Part shown: piece by piece, positions 1 to 10,772 of the stretch
How the letters are laid out: each line of letters begins with the position of its first letter
Numbering within the stretch: position 1 is the first letter of the stretch
Assembly: GCA_003864495.1 (NCBI GenBank)
Contig: ML133433.1
Coordinates: 859,318-923,317 of the forward strand
Source: Nemopilema nomurai
Lineage: Eukaryota > Cnidaria > Scyphozoa > Rhizostomeae > Rhizostomatidae
Direction of reading: 5' to 3'
DNA: 64,000 nucleotides
Program-made: the position numbers and the translations under genes
Notes under the pieces: generated by a model
What the model was told of the DNA's origin: nothing
Database searches by the model: none
The model's input: only the letters and a program-made list of their open reading frames with translations

Positions 1-544
1 TACAATTTTATGGTGGCAGCCTTTCGGCCACTGCACGATATGGTTCAATGCAGTTTGGGGAAAATTCAGATGATTCAGAATGTGGAGATTGTTCAAGCAA
101 ATTGACGTACAAGTATCGCTGGGCTGTAGAGGCTGGTGCCTTTATTTCCAGTGCAATATCATATTTGTTGCTGGACAAAGTCACAAGGAAGCTTTCATTG
201 CGACTTCTGATCATCCTCCTTGCTGTGGTACTTGTGCCATATTACTGGCCTCTGCGTGGGTGGCCTTTTGTCGTTGTGGTAACTCTCACTGTCATAGTTT
301 CGTCGACTCTGAATAATGTTCTTCTAGTTTATAGGGCAGAGCTCCTACCTACTAGGATTAGAGCGAGTGGATGTGGCATCTCTGAAGCGGCTAAGCGGCT
401 TGGTTCCTTGCTTGGACAATTCATAACCATGTATCTTTACCACTATAATACGTCTTTCGTTTGGCATTTTGCATGGATTGACTGCATTGGGTTTGTTCGT
501 GGTTTTTGTTGTATCATAGAAACAAAGAAGAACATTTGAAGTAG
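1..544 (+). pseudogene. T0: 3' part of SVOP-like MFS transporter, class A2 (cut by window edge)
   Basis: The left edge cuts this copy; what remains is the C-terminal third, from the TM7 region to the stop at 542-544. It carries the family marks: the acidic cysteine-bearing loop (ECGDC), the YRAELLPTRIRASG segment and an IETK-type tail. Near the end it lacks two bases in the TC-rich stretch around 452, and single bases in the GGTTTTTTG and GAAACGAAAG stretches seen intact in T12, so the last ~30 codons run out of frame. It matches T4 (17766-18310) except for one extra A in T4 near 17944. The class A2 flank marker (CAGTTCATGAACTG, near 901) follows the gene. Whether the frame errors are real or consensus errors is open. 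Confidence 0.85.
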
Positions 545-1169
545 CATACTTAATGCATTTGATAACCATTTTTGCGTAGAATAAGTTTTTCTTTCTATTT
601 TCCTTTTGCATTCCTAATGCTTCATCAATTTTCAAACCTAAGACCAGTTGTCTTGCAGAGTTGGTCCCCTATTCGATATGGAACATTAGGGGTGTATGTG
701 ATGACCCCCTAGTATGTTTCAAAAGGGCTCTCATTTTTAGCTCGGTTTATTGTTAGCCATCCGAAAGTATCTTTGATCCCGGTTAAATTTACATTAGGAC
801 GAGCCTCCAACACGGCTACGCCAACTGTAAGGTGAATTGTGATTATTAAAGAAAAGTGCCGAGCTGCAAAAACCACGAACCATTTCATCACAAACCATCA
901 ACAGTTCATGAACTGACAACCACAACAACAAAATGTCTCCATGAATAGAACGTAACTAGTACCCATGCTTCCCGGCATGAACAAAGACAATCAAGTAGTA
1001 AGAAGTTGTAATGGATCATCGTTATACAAATTCCTTACAAATGCTTTCGTCGATGAAGTTCTTTGAAAATATATGTCTAAAGATTATAAAATTCTTTGGG
1101 TTTGAAAAACGACGCATTTTCATAATTTTCACCATTTCTTGTGACTCATTTTAACGGTGGGATTGAGCG

Positions 1170-1177
1170 TGACGTCA
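1170..1177. promoter_or_regulatory. Palindromic CRE octamer in type A spacer
   Basis: Perfect TGACGTCA, the CREB/ATF consensus. It recurs at the same place in other type A spacers: 11377, 15163, 18936, 29156, 34329, 49243, 53028, 56841 and 58838 (start positions), and at 45831 after T9. In the type B spacer the equivalent site is broken (TGACGTAA near 4882). It lies about 1.9 kb upstream of the next transporter, so a direct role is uncertain. Confidence 0.5.
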
Positions 1178-2348
1178 CGGTAGGCAGATCAATTTATAGT
1201 TAAGCAAAACATTTTTTTGCTAAATTTTGCTTTAGCAAATAATTTGGCCAAATAGACTATAATTTCTTTCTCCTTTTATCATAACATTGGAATGGAGAAT
1301 GGTATAGGATATGTTGGTAGTTGAAAGCTAGAAAAACTTATATTTTTTATGCCTAAAATAGTTTTGGGTGGTTTTATAGAGCGTCCCTAGAATGACACGT
1401 GATTAACACTTACTGTCAACAATAGTGGCTACTTTTACCAAACCCTTTCATAACCTTGACATTTGCCCCCCCCCCTCCCACCCCTCCGACATTCAAATGT
1501 AAATGCCCGCTCTCAGGATTGATGGAGATTGGTCAGAATGTCATACCCTACCCAATATCATGTTAGGAACCCCTTTGTCTCTGCAAATTAGAACTGTTGC
1601 CTAAGGGGAGACATTTTCGCCAGAGATTCATTTTTTTCAATATTTCTTTGAGGGTCTATAAACCCAAGCACACTAATGCATTCTGTCTCCTCAGTCTTGC
1701 GATAGCGATTGATGCGATTTGTAGGAAATTCATATGTCGTTAGATGTGACCAAATATCATTAGGCTGTAGATATCATTATTTCGTTAAGAAGTTCATAAA
1801 ATGGAGTTCTAGCAGCATCCAATGATTCTATTCATGTCCCCTTCTACTGGTTATTGCGTACTTGGCCTCCCTTCTTCATTGGCTCTCACTGTAGTCTACT
1901 CATAGAAGTTCTTTTGTCCGCCTTTACTTTGTAAATTTATTTTTTTTTCGTATGTCATGGGAGCTTTGCCAAATAAAAAGCGAAGACACTTACTTACTTT
2001 TTAATATAATCTATCAACGCTACGGTTAATCGCAGTAATTCGATTTTCCATCTAAGATTCGAGAACCTTCTTTTAAGTTGGTTCTGAAGGAAATTAGCCT
2101 AATAACTTTTGTGACAAAGATAAAATGTCCCAAATGTATTTGGTTGAGAAAAGCACACATATATTTTTTTCACAACACAATCAGGCTGGAAACCTAATTA
2201 GCTGAGCTTTTTATGAATATTGCTGTCTTTAGATGACTCTGAAAGCCGAGATCAAAAAATCGAGACAGTACAGATTTTGACCGAATTTTATTATTTCTAT
2301 GTTGAACCAAATGTGGAATAAAATCAAAGAGAAGATAGCTTTATGTTA

Positions 2349-2603
2349 TCAATTGTGACCTTTGATATCTAAATTCAGCCCCACTCCCCCACTATCAAAC
2401 AGATTCGCGGTCCCAGGCCTCGCCTTCATTTTCCAGCATATCTCAAGCCTGCATCCGAGTATCAAATAATTTTGGTGTAGTAGCGCTTGTTCTTCGGGGC
2501 GCAAAAGCTCTTTTTCCATTTCCAAAGGCAAAACACTAGTCCTGGAAAATGTGATTTGTAGCCATTTTGCATGGACAGAATTAGCAGAGCGGGAAGCTTT
2601 CAC
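2349..2603 (-). repeat. Conserved repeat segment with open - strand frame
   Basis: A GC-richer block upstream of the transporter copies, open for about 84 codons on the - strand, with related copies near 8461-8985, 12534, 16340, 20115, 26227, 31413, 35510, 41526, 50397, 54190, 58035 and 60024. The 41526-41957 and 8461-8985 versions extend the frame to 143 and 174 codons. Shared peptide marks are LLHQNYL and CRLEICWKMKARPGTA. Differences between copies include many amino-acid changes, so coding constraint is not evident. It could be an old mobile-element fragment or a promoter-linked block. I do not recognise a protein family. Confidence 0.5.
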
Positions 2604-2657
2604 CCAATCTGATTGGATAAAGGTTATTGAACAAGAAGAGTCACTCTGAAAATCGCA

Positions 2658-3036
2658 ATGTGTTCGACTGCCATGCGTGCAGAAATTGTCACGGGCGGCC
2701 GCCTATCCTATCAACGTGATTCTCAATTTATTGCTTTTGAGCATGCGTCAATTCGGTCGCATGGTACGCGTAGCCAAGTAGAAATTGGCCAAAACGAACG
2801 GTTACAAACGTTTGGCACAATCATTACTCATGACCAGTAGCAATGGAACAAAGGGAAAACATGGTAAATACGCATGCGTCATGCCCCGAATGTTGATTGG
2901 CTCAAACGAATCGTTAAGTCCTTTGTCTGGAAAAGTAGAAGGGAGATAGCATCTCCGCAACTAGAGATATAAAAATAGTTAAAAACCAAAACTTCCCACA
3001 AAGCCAATCACTGCTCCTAGGCGTTCCAATTTCAAA
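2658..3036 (+). promoter_or_regulatory. Promoter block of T1
   Basis: The ~380 bp before each ATG is strongly conserved. In T1 it contains CATGCG motifs (near 2681, 2744 and 2872, the last inside ACGCATGCGT, NRF1-like), an inverted CCAAT box (GATTGGCTC, near 2896), a TATA box (TATAAA, 2968-2973, 69 bases before the ATG) and a second CCAAT core (GCCAATCAC, near 3002). That order fits an RNA polymerase II promoter with a short 5' UTR. A 60-codon frame (2658-2840) lies within the block. Confidence 0.6.
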
Positions 3037-4372
3037 ATGGAAGACGGGCAAGTCCACGTTAATCAGCAGATTGAGAACATTGGGTTTGGGAAGTTTCAAT
3101 CTGCTGCTTTATTCATCTTGTGGCTACGTATTTTTTCTTGCGGGTCTAGAAAACTTGTCGCCATATTGGAGCCGTACCTACGCTGCAAGTGGAGCTTGAG
3201 TTATATGACTGCAGCTTCGATTGTTTTGCCTGAAGCAACAGTGAAAATCGCAGGAGCAATTCTGCTTGGAAGGCTGTCTGATAAGTATGGTAGGCGCAAA
3301 ACGATGCTCCTGGCAATTTTCTTTAATTCTTACTTGACTTTGCTTTTTTCGCTGTCATCCAGCGTAATTCTTTTATCAATAATTCGAGGAAGTATTGGCC
3401 TAGTCTCGTCAAGTACACTATTATCAATTACATACGCGATGGAGATTTTGCCGATATCTAAACGTAAATACATGTCAATATTTGCAGCAGGGGTCTTTGC
3501 TGGATGTGGGTATGGAATTATTGCTGCCATGATTTCGCTAAAGTATCTAACATGGAGGTGGTTCGATGCAATCTCTGAGACTATACCAATGGCCATATCA
3601 GGTTTTGCAGTGTTATTTCTCCCAGAATCACCACGATTTCTGGCGACTGCCGGCAAATACGATGCAGCCAATAACGTTTTGAAAAAAATTGCTAAGGTGA
3701 ATGGATTTGACAATGGGTATACAGCTATTCCAATTCCAGAAACGAAAACAACGTAAGAATTACTGTCTTCAAGGACAACACTGGAAATTTGAAAGCATCA
3801 AAAGGATTTTGTTGCTTTCCTTTCTACAATTTTATGGTGGCAGCCTTTCGGAAACTGCACGATATGGTTCAATGCAGTTTGGGGAAAATTCAGATGATTC
3901 AGAATGTGGAGATTGTTCAAGCAAATTGACGTACAAGTATCGCTGGGGCGTAGAGGTTGGTGTCTTGATATCTAGTGTAATAGCATATTTTTTGCTGGAC
4001 AAAGTCACAAGAAAACGTACAATGCGAATTCTGTTCATCCTCCTTGCTGTATTACTTGTGCCATACTACTGGCCTCTGCGTGGGTGGCCTCTTGTCGTTG
4101 TGGTAACTCTCACTGTCATAGTTTCGTCGACTCTGAATAATGTTCTTATAGTTTATAGGGCAGAGCTCCTACCTACTAGGATTAGATCAAGTGGATGTGG
4201 CATCTCTGAAGCGGCTAGGCAGCTTGGTTCCCTGCTTGGACAATTCATAGCCATGTATCTTTACCATTTTAGTAACACTCTTTCGTTTGGCATTTTACAT
4301 GGATTGACTGCATTAGGTTTGTTCGTTGTCCATTGTTGTATCATAGAAACGAAAGAAGAACATTTGAAGTAG
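3037..4372 (+). pseudogene. T1: SVOP-like MFS transporter, class B, two frameshifts
   Basis: Full-length copy with ATG after TTTCAAA. The first 240 codons are open (MEDGQ start, IENIGFGKFQ, GRLSDKYGRRK motif A, LPESPRFL), then a stop near 3754. The remainder continues in another frame to the TAG at 4370-4372. Two single bases are missing relative to T13: one C in ATTCCCAATTCC (near 3730) and one G in AAGGGACAAC (near 3773). A codon is also missing near 3150 (CGSRKL against YGSTENL in T13). Class B marks are the TMRILFILLAVLLV helix and SETARYGS. T5 shares both frameshifts. Both gaps are in homopolymer runs, so the ancestral gene was clearly coding and the lesions may be technical. Confidence 0.85.
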
Positions 4373-6321
4373 AATACTTAATGATTTTGATAAACGTTTT
4401 AACGTAGAATAAGTTTTGTTTTTATATTTTCTTTTGTATACCTAATGCTTCCTCATTTTCAAATCTAAGACCAGTTGTCTTGCAGAGTTGAACTCGTATT
4501 CGATATGGAACATTAGGGTGTATGTGATGACCCCCTAGTATGTTTCAAAAGGGCACTCATTTTTAGCACGGTTTACCAATAGCTGTCCGTAAAGTATCTT
4601 TGATACCGGTTACGTTTACATTAGGACGAGTCTCCAACACGGCTACAGCCAACTGTAAGGTGAATTGTGATTATTTAAGAAAAGAACGGAGCTGCAAAAA
4701 CCACGAACCATTTCATCACAAACCATCAACAGTTCAAGAACTGACAACCACAACAACAAAATGTCTCCCTGAATAGAACGTAACTAGTACCCATGCTTCC
4801 CGGCATGAACAAAGACAATTCTAAAACACGACGCATTTTCATAAATTTCACCATTGCTTGTGACTTATTGCTGGATTGAGCATGACGTAACAGTGGGCAG
4901 ATCAATAGCAGCAGCAGCTGGTAGAAGAAAGTTTGGTGTGGTAATAAGAAATCGATAGCATGCCTTCATGCTTTGAAATCTAAGGGTTTTATTCCTGTCA
5001 TAAGAGGTTTTTGACGATTTTCTTTTAATAAGTGAAGTTTATTCTCAATTAGATAGAGACCATGAAGGCCGGTAAAATAGGAGGCCCCCTCACTTTAGAG
5101 TAAAGCAAAATATTTTACAATTTCTTTATCCTTTTATATTAACATTTAAACGGAGGAAGATATAGCACATGGTGGTAGTAGAAAGCTAGGAAATACTTCC
5201 ACTGATTTATTTATGCCTAAAACTGTTTTGGTGGTTTGATAGAGCGTCCCTAAATGACACCTGATTAACACTTAATGTCAACCAAAGTGGCTGCTATAAA
5301 CCCTTTCACAGTCTTGACTTTTTGCCCCCCTCCCCCCCTCTCACTTTCAAATACAAATTGCAGGCCTCGAGATTTGCTTAGTTGTTGTTGTTGTATGGAT
5401 TCTTATGTAGCGATACAGCTTTCAGTTTGTAACAAGAGTTGAGAAAAAGATTAAAGATGTTAATAATCTCGTGTCACATCAGTGATAGATTTGTTCTCAT
5501 ATCTCGACATTCCACTGTTCATACTCTTTTTTATCTTGCGTGATGTGGCTCAAGTTTTGCTAAAGAATGTTACCCTACCCATGTGTAGGTTATGATTCGA
5601 ACCGTCTTGCCAGATATAACCGTTGCCTCAGGAGGGGGTGGGGGACACTTCATTTCTATTTTTCACTAAAAGGAGCGTTTTCCGACTTTCTGAAGGTTTG
5701 GTTTCAAAACCTTGTCTTGCTTGCTTGGAAGATCAATTGAATAGATCGATAAAGGCAATGTTTACGGAAGAATAATAAGAAACAACAATCTGTTGAGTTA
5801 TCCATTTAATAAATTATTGTTGCCTCCAAATACAATATAATAATCAATTACAGTCTATAGCTGGACCATCTACACAAGTGCATAATTGAGGACCATCTAT
5901 TGCGTAAATCGCCTAGCTTTAAAGTCTTGCTCTTTCCTGTAGTGGAAAAAACAGTCATTTGCCGGGCTTGACGTTCAATCGCGTTATTTAACAACCCCAG
6001 GCAAAGTTAATTTGCAAAGCACAACCATCTATTCCAAGCAGAGTCTGAGTTTTCCCTCAGTCATTTGCTTCTTGTGTGTTTCTGCGTTCTCGACGCAGCA
6101 ATTTGTCATCTCATGAATTGAGTTCCAATAAAGCATTTGCGATGTTTCTGCAAAGGAAGATATTATTTGGTCAGACTTTAAATTTGAAAGAAGAATATTA
6201 TAAGTCTGCCATAATTGTGGCTTAAGAAGGTGAGATTTTTGGTGAATGAACCGGGGTGGATAAATTCAGCAATAAGTTCATCTGAAATCGTTGACTTAAT
6301 CCTTACACAACCTTTAAATCA
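4373..6321. repeat. Type B spacer, left half
   Basis: Longer spacer seen again at 22139-24087, 62051-64000 and, more diverged, 45284-46515. The first ~450 bp resemble the type A spacer; then it holds a CAGCAGCAGCTGG stretch near 4910, a C-rich tract near 5325, TTGTTGTTGTTG near 5382 and AT-rich sequence. Its last 200 bp (about 6110-6320) are a decayed version of the frame open at 46516-46821. No intact gene seen. Confidence 0.7.
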
Positions 6322-7600
6322 TTAGCACTTCAATACAAATGCCAAATAATCATCTTCATTAAATTTAGCTACTGGGTATACTTTGGCTCGTGATGGGTGC
6401 TTTTCTTTGCTTTTAACAAAAAACATCTAGTGTATAGTAACAAGTTGATTAATCAAGATATATGTCCATAGATTTCCTTCTTTACAAAGCTGAATTTGTT
6501 TTATAAACCTACATTGCCATCTTTGCATTCCTTCTCCTTGTCTGAAGACTGCGTATTCCATTAAAAGTGTATCTTCACTCCACGAAGAACACCCTGAAAG
6601 AAAACAAACATTGGTTACTATTTTTCAATTGTTAACGTTTCGACTATAGCCAGCCAAGATTGGTAAAAGGGTTTAGTCAGCCAACAGAGGAGATCAAAAA
6701 CCCACCTGGATTCTGATCCGTTTCATAAAAGTAGGCAACTGAAAGTCCAAGTCGATGGATAACTCTTTGCATGGAGCCTATGAGAAAAACCGTTCATATA
6801 AAATTGAGAATTTGCAATTCATACAATAAGAAACTTAGAGCAAAAGCTGCAACAATGTAAGGAATATTTGAGGCTATCATGCTTTATTATTTTTAAACTA
6901 GCAACACATCTCTTTGATTAACAATTTATGAATTACATACCATCGATGCCTCTGTCCGCAAGTTCTTCTGAGTAACCGTAATCTCTGAATTCGATTGGAG
7001 TTGGTGCCCATCTCTCTACACTTTGGCAACGTGGCTCTCCAAGTAAAGTCTGTTCTTCTCTTCCTAAATCTTCTTCATGAAGGACGGCAGACTCCACAGC
7101 AACACCAACCTTCTTGCTGCGCCTCTTGGCAAGCCATCTTGTCATTTTGTTCAATTTTCTTGAAAGCCACGTGCTTGTTTTTCTGCCACTCTCTACATGA
7201 ACAAGACAGACATTCTCTATGCGAAGCTTGTATAAGCATGATTAAGAAACGAAGAGTAAGAAGCTTGTTATTGGATGAAGAACGGCTAAGTAGGCAGCTG
7301 AATTATTCTTGGCATTATCTGCATAGCTTTCTCTAATATTTTCAGCCGCCAATGAGCTTTGGTTTTCCAGTCACGAAAATATAAGGAAATATCAATGTGT
7401 TAAACAGTATTTAGTAACTGAGAGATTGATTGTTATTCATGGCAAATTAGAAAACAATTTGCAACAATAGATGCTTTTTAGAATAATGTCATTTGATTGT
7501 ACTAGATAATGCATCAGTTCGCAAGAACAAGTTTTCTTACCTCAGTAGCCGCTTCAGTCAGATCAGATACGCGATTGTGCTTCGAAAGTGCTATCCCCAT
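6322..7600 (-). CDS. X1: five-exon gene of unknown family, predicted 184 aa
   Basis: I built this gene from splice signals on the - strand. Exons: 7541-7600 (ATG, ends before GTAAGA), about 6941-7190 (after TAGAG, ends before GTATGT), 6706-6777 (after CTCATAG, ends before GTGGGT), 6509-6593 (after TTTCTTTCAG, ends before GTTTAT) and 6322-6409 (after GTTAAAAG, ends TAA). Lengths 60+250+72+85+88 sum to 555, a multiple of three, and every junction keeps frame. The protein starts MGIALSK, which fits an N-myristoylation start, then has a basic amphipathic stretch (WLSRKLNKMTRWLAKRRSKK), an acidic part, and a C-terminal part with IHRLGLSVAYFYETDQNP and GCSSWSEDTLLMEYAVF. No membrane span or known domain is recognised. 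The last acceptor is weak, and another ATG upstream (7775) is possible in a different frame. It converges on T1 and diverges from T2. Confidence 0.6.
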
Positions 7601-7782
7601 CTTTGTGAATAAGCTTAGATCGTAACTCGTCAGCAAAGTACTTCAAAAATGTCCTCGTAGCGATATACGAGTTCAAAATTGTGTCGATTGTGAAGAACTC
7701 TCGTGAAATGTTTCCAACGCGAAAGTTCAGCAAAGTATGCAAAGTGAAAGTGTAGAAGCCGAGTATTTGTATCATCGCAATC

Positions 7783-7830
7783 TGACGTCACAATCAAAAA
7801 TTGAAGCATTAAAAATCTGCTGTGATTGGT
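7783..7830 (-). promoter_or_regulatory. Putative promoter of X1: CRE and CCAAT
   Basis: Just upstream of X1 lies a perfect TGACGTCA (7783-7790), followed about 35 bp further out by GATTGG (near 7816; CCAATC on the X strand). Spacing to the proposed X start (7600) is about 180 bp. The arrangement is repeated before X2 (25549-25556) and X3 (30733-30740). No TATA box is evident. Confidence 0.5.
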
Positions 7831-9060
7831 CGAAATGCCTTATTCCGAACGTTGCGTGGATGCAATTATGTGACGCAACAATCAAAAGATGCACTTGATT
7901 TGCCATTTCAACAGAAGCAGAAATCATCCTTTTAAACTATCTAATAAATACAAATCAGTACTAAAATACAAGCTGGCCTAACTACTTTCTGAGAAAATAA
8001 GAAACACTCCTCGATACATAGGTTTAAATAGGGATGATTAAAAGGAAAGACGTAGTACAGGCAGCAAATATTTGTGAAAATATTCTAAGCAGTTTTGCAT
8101 CTTCTCTGCTCTTCATGCTTAAGCAACAAGTATAATTGAAAAATGGGCCTCAAGGTTTTGCGTAACTTCAAACGAGTTAACAGCTAGAGTAGACAGTCCT
8201 GTCCCGCTTAAATATTCCACTTTTGATACCCAGTGGCGTGCTGGAGTCCAAGCTGCAAGTGGGGCAACGAGTCAAAATACCGCCCTCCTCTAGTTATCTT
8301 TACAAGCTGCAGGTTTAGCTAATTCTACACAGCATAATTTGCGCATTAAATAATTAAAAACCTATGACTAAAGACGGTAACTTATTTAGGAAATTATAAG
8401 TGCCATGAATAATTGTCGTCATTGGAAAAATTAACTCGGTACCTTTTCCCAGTAAAGTGACTAAAAGATCCTTGAAATTAACTTATTATTTTTGTCTACG
8501 CTTGAAAATTTGTACCACACAATGAAATAAACGATTCGGCTGACATTAATATAAACAACTTTGATACTGATATCATCAGTAAAGAATCGTAAATCAAGTT
8601 CCTTAGTAGAGTTTTGTATGTTCATGGGAACAACTTTTTCTGAAGATAGGCCTCCTTGGTAGTTTTCTTGGTTGTAATGGTAAGTGCAACCTTTCATAGT
8701 AGATAATTTGAATCTGTTCGAAACTTCATTCCAAATGGAGTGATTTGAAAACTTTTGGGGACCGCCCGTGAAACCCCATTCAACATCGGTGTTCAGTCCC
8801 ACTCCCCCACTATCAAACAGCTGCGCGGTCCCTGGCCTCGCCTTCATTTTCCAGCATATCTCAAGCCTGCATCCAAGTACCAAATAATTTTGGTGTAGTA
8901 GGGCTTGTTTTTCGAGGCTCAAAAGCTCTTTTTCCTTCAGGCCAAACACTTGTCCTGGAAAATGTGATTTGCAGCCATTTTGCATGGACAGAAATAGCAG
9001 AGCGGGAAGCTCTCACCCAATCTGATTGGATAAAGGTAATTGAAATGGAAGAGTCTGTCT
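7831..9060. repeat. Type B spacer, right half
   Basis: Sequence between X1 and the T2 promoter block, repeated at 25597-26826 and about 30781-32005. It contains the long - strand open frame 8461-8985 (174 codons), whose first half is the conserved repeat segment described at 2349-2603 and whose second half is AT-rich and specific to this spacer. I see no other gene in it. Confidence 0.6.
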
Positions 9061-9435
9061 TAAAGTCGCCTTGTGTTCGACTGTCAGGCATTCAGAAATT
9101 GTCACCGCCTATCCTATCAACGCGATTCTCAATTTATTGCTTTTGAGCGTGCGCCAAGTCGGTCTCGACGTACAGGCGACCAAATAGAGGTTCGTCTAAA
9201 CGCACTGTCCCAAATATTTGGCACAATAATTACGCATGACCAGTAGCGATGGAACAAAGGGGATGTGGGGAAAACATGATAAATACGCATGCGTCATGCC
9301 CCGAATGTTGATTGGCTCAAACGAATCGTTGAGGCCTTTGTCTGAAAGATATAAGTAACTAGAGATTAAAACGAAGTTAAAACTCCAAAACTTCCAGCAA
9401 AGCCAATCACTGCTCTAAGACGTTCTAATTTCAAA
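9061..9435 (+). promoter_or_regulatory. Promoter block of T2 (class C version)
   Basis: Class C version of the upstream block: the NotI-like GCGGCCGC stretch of A/B copies is missing, and the 60-codon frame is absent. Kept are ACGCATGCGT (near 9286), the inverted CCAAT box (GATTGGCTC, near 9309), a TATA-like GATATAAG (near 9347) and GCCAATCAC near 9403. The same version precedes T6 and T7. A1, A2 and C copies share the weaker GATATAAGTAAC box, while B copies have GATATAAAAATAG. Confidence 0.55.
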
Positions 9436-10772
9436 ATGGAAGACGGGCCAAACCGGGTAAATCGGCAGATTGAGAACATTGGGTTTGGGAAGTTTCAAAC
9501 TGCTGCTTTATTCATTTGTGGCTACGTATTTTTTCGCACGGGTCTACAGAAAGCCTTGTCGCAATATTGGAGCCGTACCTACGCTGCAAGTGGACTTGAG
9601 TTACATGACTGCAGCTTGGATTGTTTTGCCTGAAGCCGCAGTGAAAATTGCAGGATCAATTCTGCTTGGAAGGCTGTCTGATAAGTATGGAAGGCGCAAA
9701 ATGATGATTTTGGCATTTCTTTTCAATGGTTATCTAAGTTTGCTTTTTTCACTGTCATCCAACGTTTTACTTTTATCGATAATTCGAGGAAGTATTGGCC
9801 TGGTCTCGCCAAGTACACTATTATCATTTACATACGCGATGGAGATTTTGCCGATATCCAAGCGTAAATACATCTCAATTTTTGGAGCAGGGGTATTTGC
9901 TGGATGTGGGTATGGAATTATTGCTGCCATGATTTCGCTAAAGTATCTAACATGGAGATGGTTCGATGCAATCTCTGAGACCATACCAATAGCTATATCT
10001 GGTTTTGCAGTGTTATTTCTCCCAGAATCACCACGATTTCTGGCAACTGCTGGAAAATACGATGCAGCAAATAACGTTTTGAAAAAGATTGCTAAGGTGA
10101 ATGGATTTGACAATGGGTATACAGCTATTCCCAATTCCAGAGAAGAAAACAACGTAAAAATAAATGTCTTCAAGGGACAACCCTGGAAATATGAAAACAT
10201 CAAAAGGATTTTGTTGATTTCTTTTCTACAATTTTATAGTGGCAGCCTTTCGGCCACTGCACGATATGGTTCAATGCAGTTTGGGGAAAATTCAGATGAT
10301 TCAGAATGTGGAGAATGTTTTAACAATTTGACATACAAGTATCGCTTGGCTGTAGGGGTTGGTGACTTGATATCTAGTGCAATATCATATTTGTTGCTGG
10401 GCAAAGTCACAAGGAAAGGTACAATGCGACTTCTGGTCATCCTCATTGCTGTGCTACTTGTGCCATACTACTGGCCTCTGCGTGGGTGGCCCCTTGTTGT
10501 TATTGTAACTCTCACTGTCATAGTTTCGTCGACGCTGAATAGAACTCTTCTAGTTTATAGGGCAGAGCTCCTTCCTACTAGGATTAGAGCGAGTGGATGT
10601 GGCATCTCTGAAGCTGCTAGGCAGCTTGGTTTTTGTTTGGACAATATATAACCATGTATCTTTACCACTTAGTAACACTCTTTCGTTTGGCATTTTACAT
10701 GTATTGACTGCATTAGGTTTGTTCGTGGTACATTGTTGTATCATAGAAACCAAAGAAGAACACTTGAAGTAG
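9436..10772 (+). pseudogene. T2: SVOP-like MFS transporter, class C, four missing bases
   Basis: ATG at 9436, stop TAG 10770-10772. Relative to the intact 1341-bp copy it lacks four single bases: near 9515 (CATTTGTGG against CATCTTGTGG or CATTTTGTGG), near 9594 (TGGACTTG against TGGAACTTG or TGGAGCTTG), near 10630 and near 10670. Between about 9596 and 10630 the frame is open and shows motif A (GRLSDKYGRRK), LPESPRFL and YRAELLPTRIRASG. Class C marks: GPNRVN near the N terminus, ECGECFNN loop, RLAVGVGDL, and GTMRLLVIL helix. Several missing bases fall where other copies carry different bases. T6 is its near twin to 28199. Confidence 0.85.

Larger units (their letters stand above)
545..2657. 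repeat. Type A spacer (unit of the tandem array)
   Basis: Repeated spacer of about 2.1 kb before the promoter block; near copies lie at 10773, 14542, 18311, 33714, 48622, 52406, 56212 and 58571. It holds a perfect CRE octamer TGACGTCA (1170-1177), a C-rich tract near 1462-1490, a short AT-rich hairpin around 1200-1240 (GCAAAACA/TTTTGC) and, near 1840-2010, a short coding-like stretch better preserved at 40790-41017. I see no intact gene in it. Confidence 0.8.

Noticed and set aside
2690..2705. GCGGCCGC (NotI site) as a sign of cloning vector
   Set aside because: It lies inside a block conserved in all A/B units and absent from class C, so it is native sequence.
3330..3713. Long - strand frames opposite the transporters
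   Set aside because: They recur antisense to every transporter copy and mirror its codon pattern; no independent evidence.
6995..7336. 113-codon + strand frame across X exon 2
   Set aside because: It is antisense to the spliced X exons, which have splice signals and a joined frame; the + frame has none of these.
9470..10651. A 393-residue protein starting at TTG 9470
   Set aside because: TTG is not a normal animal start; the frame is T2 read out of phase from its N terminus because of missing bases.
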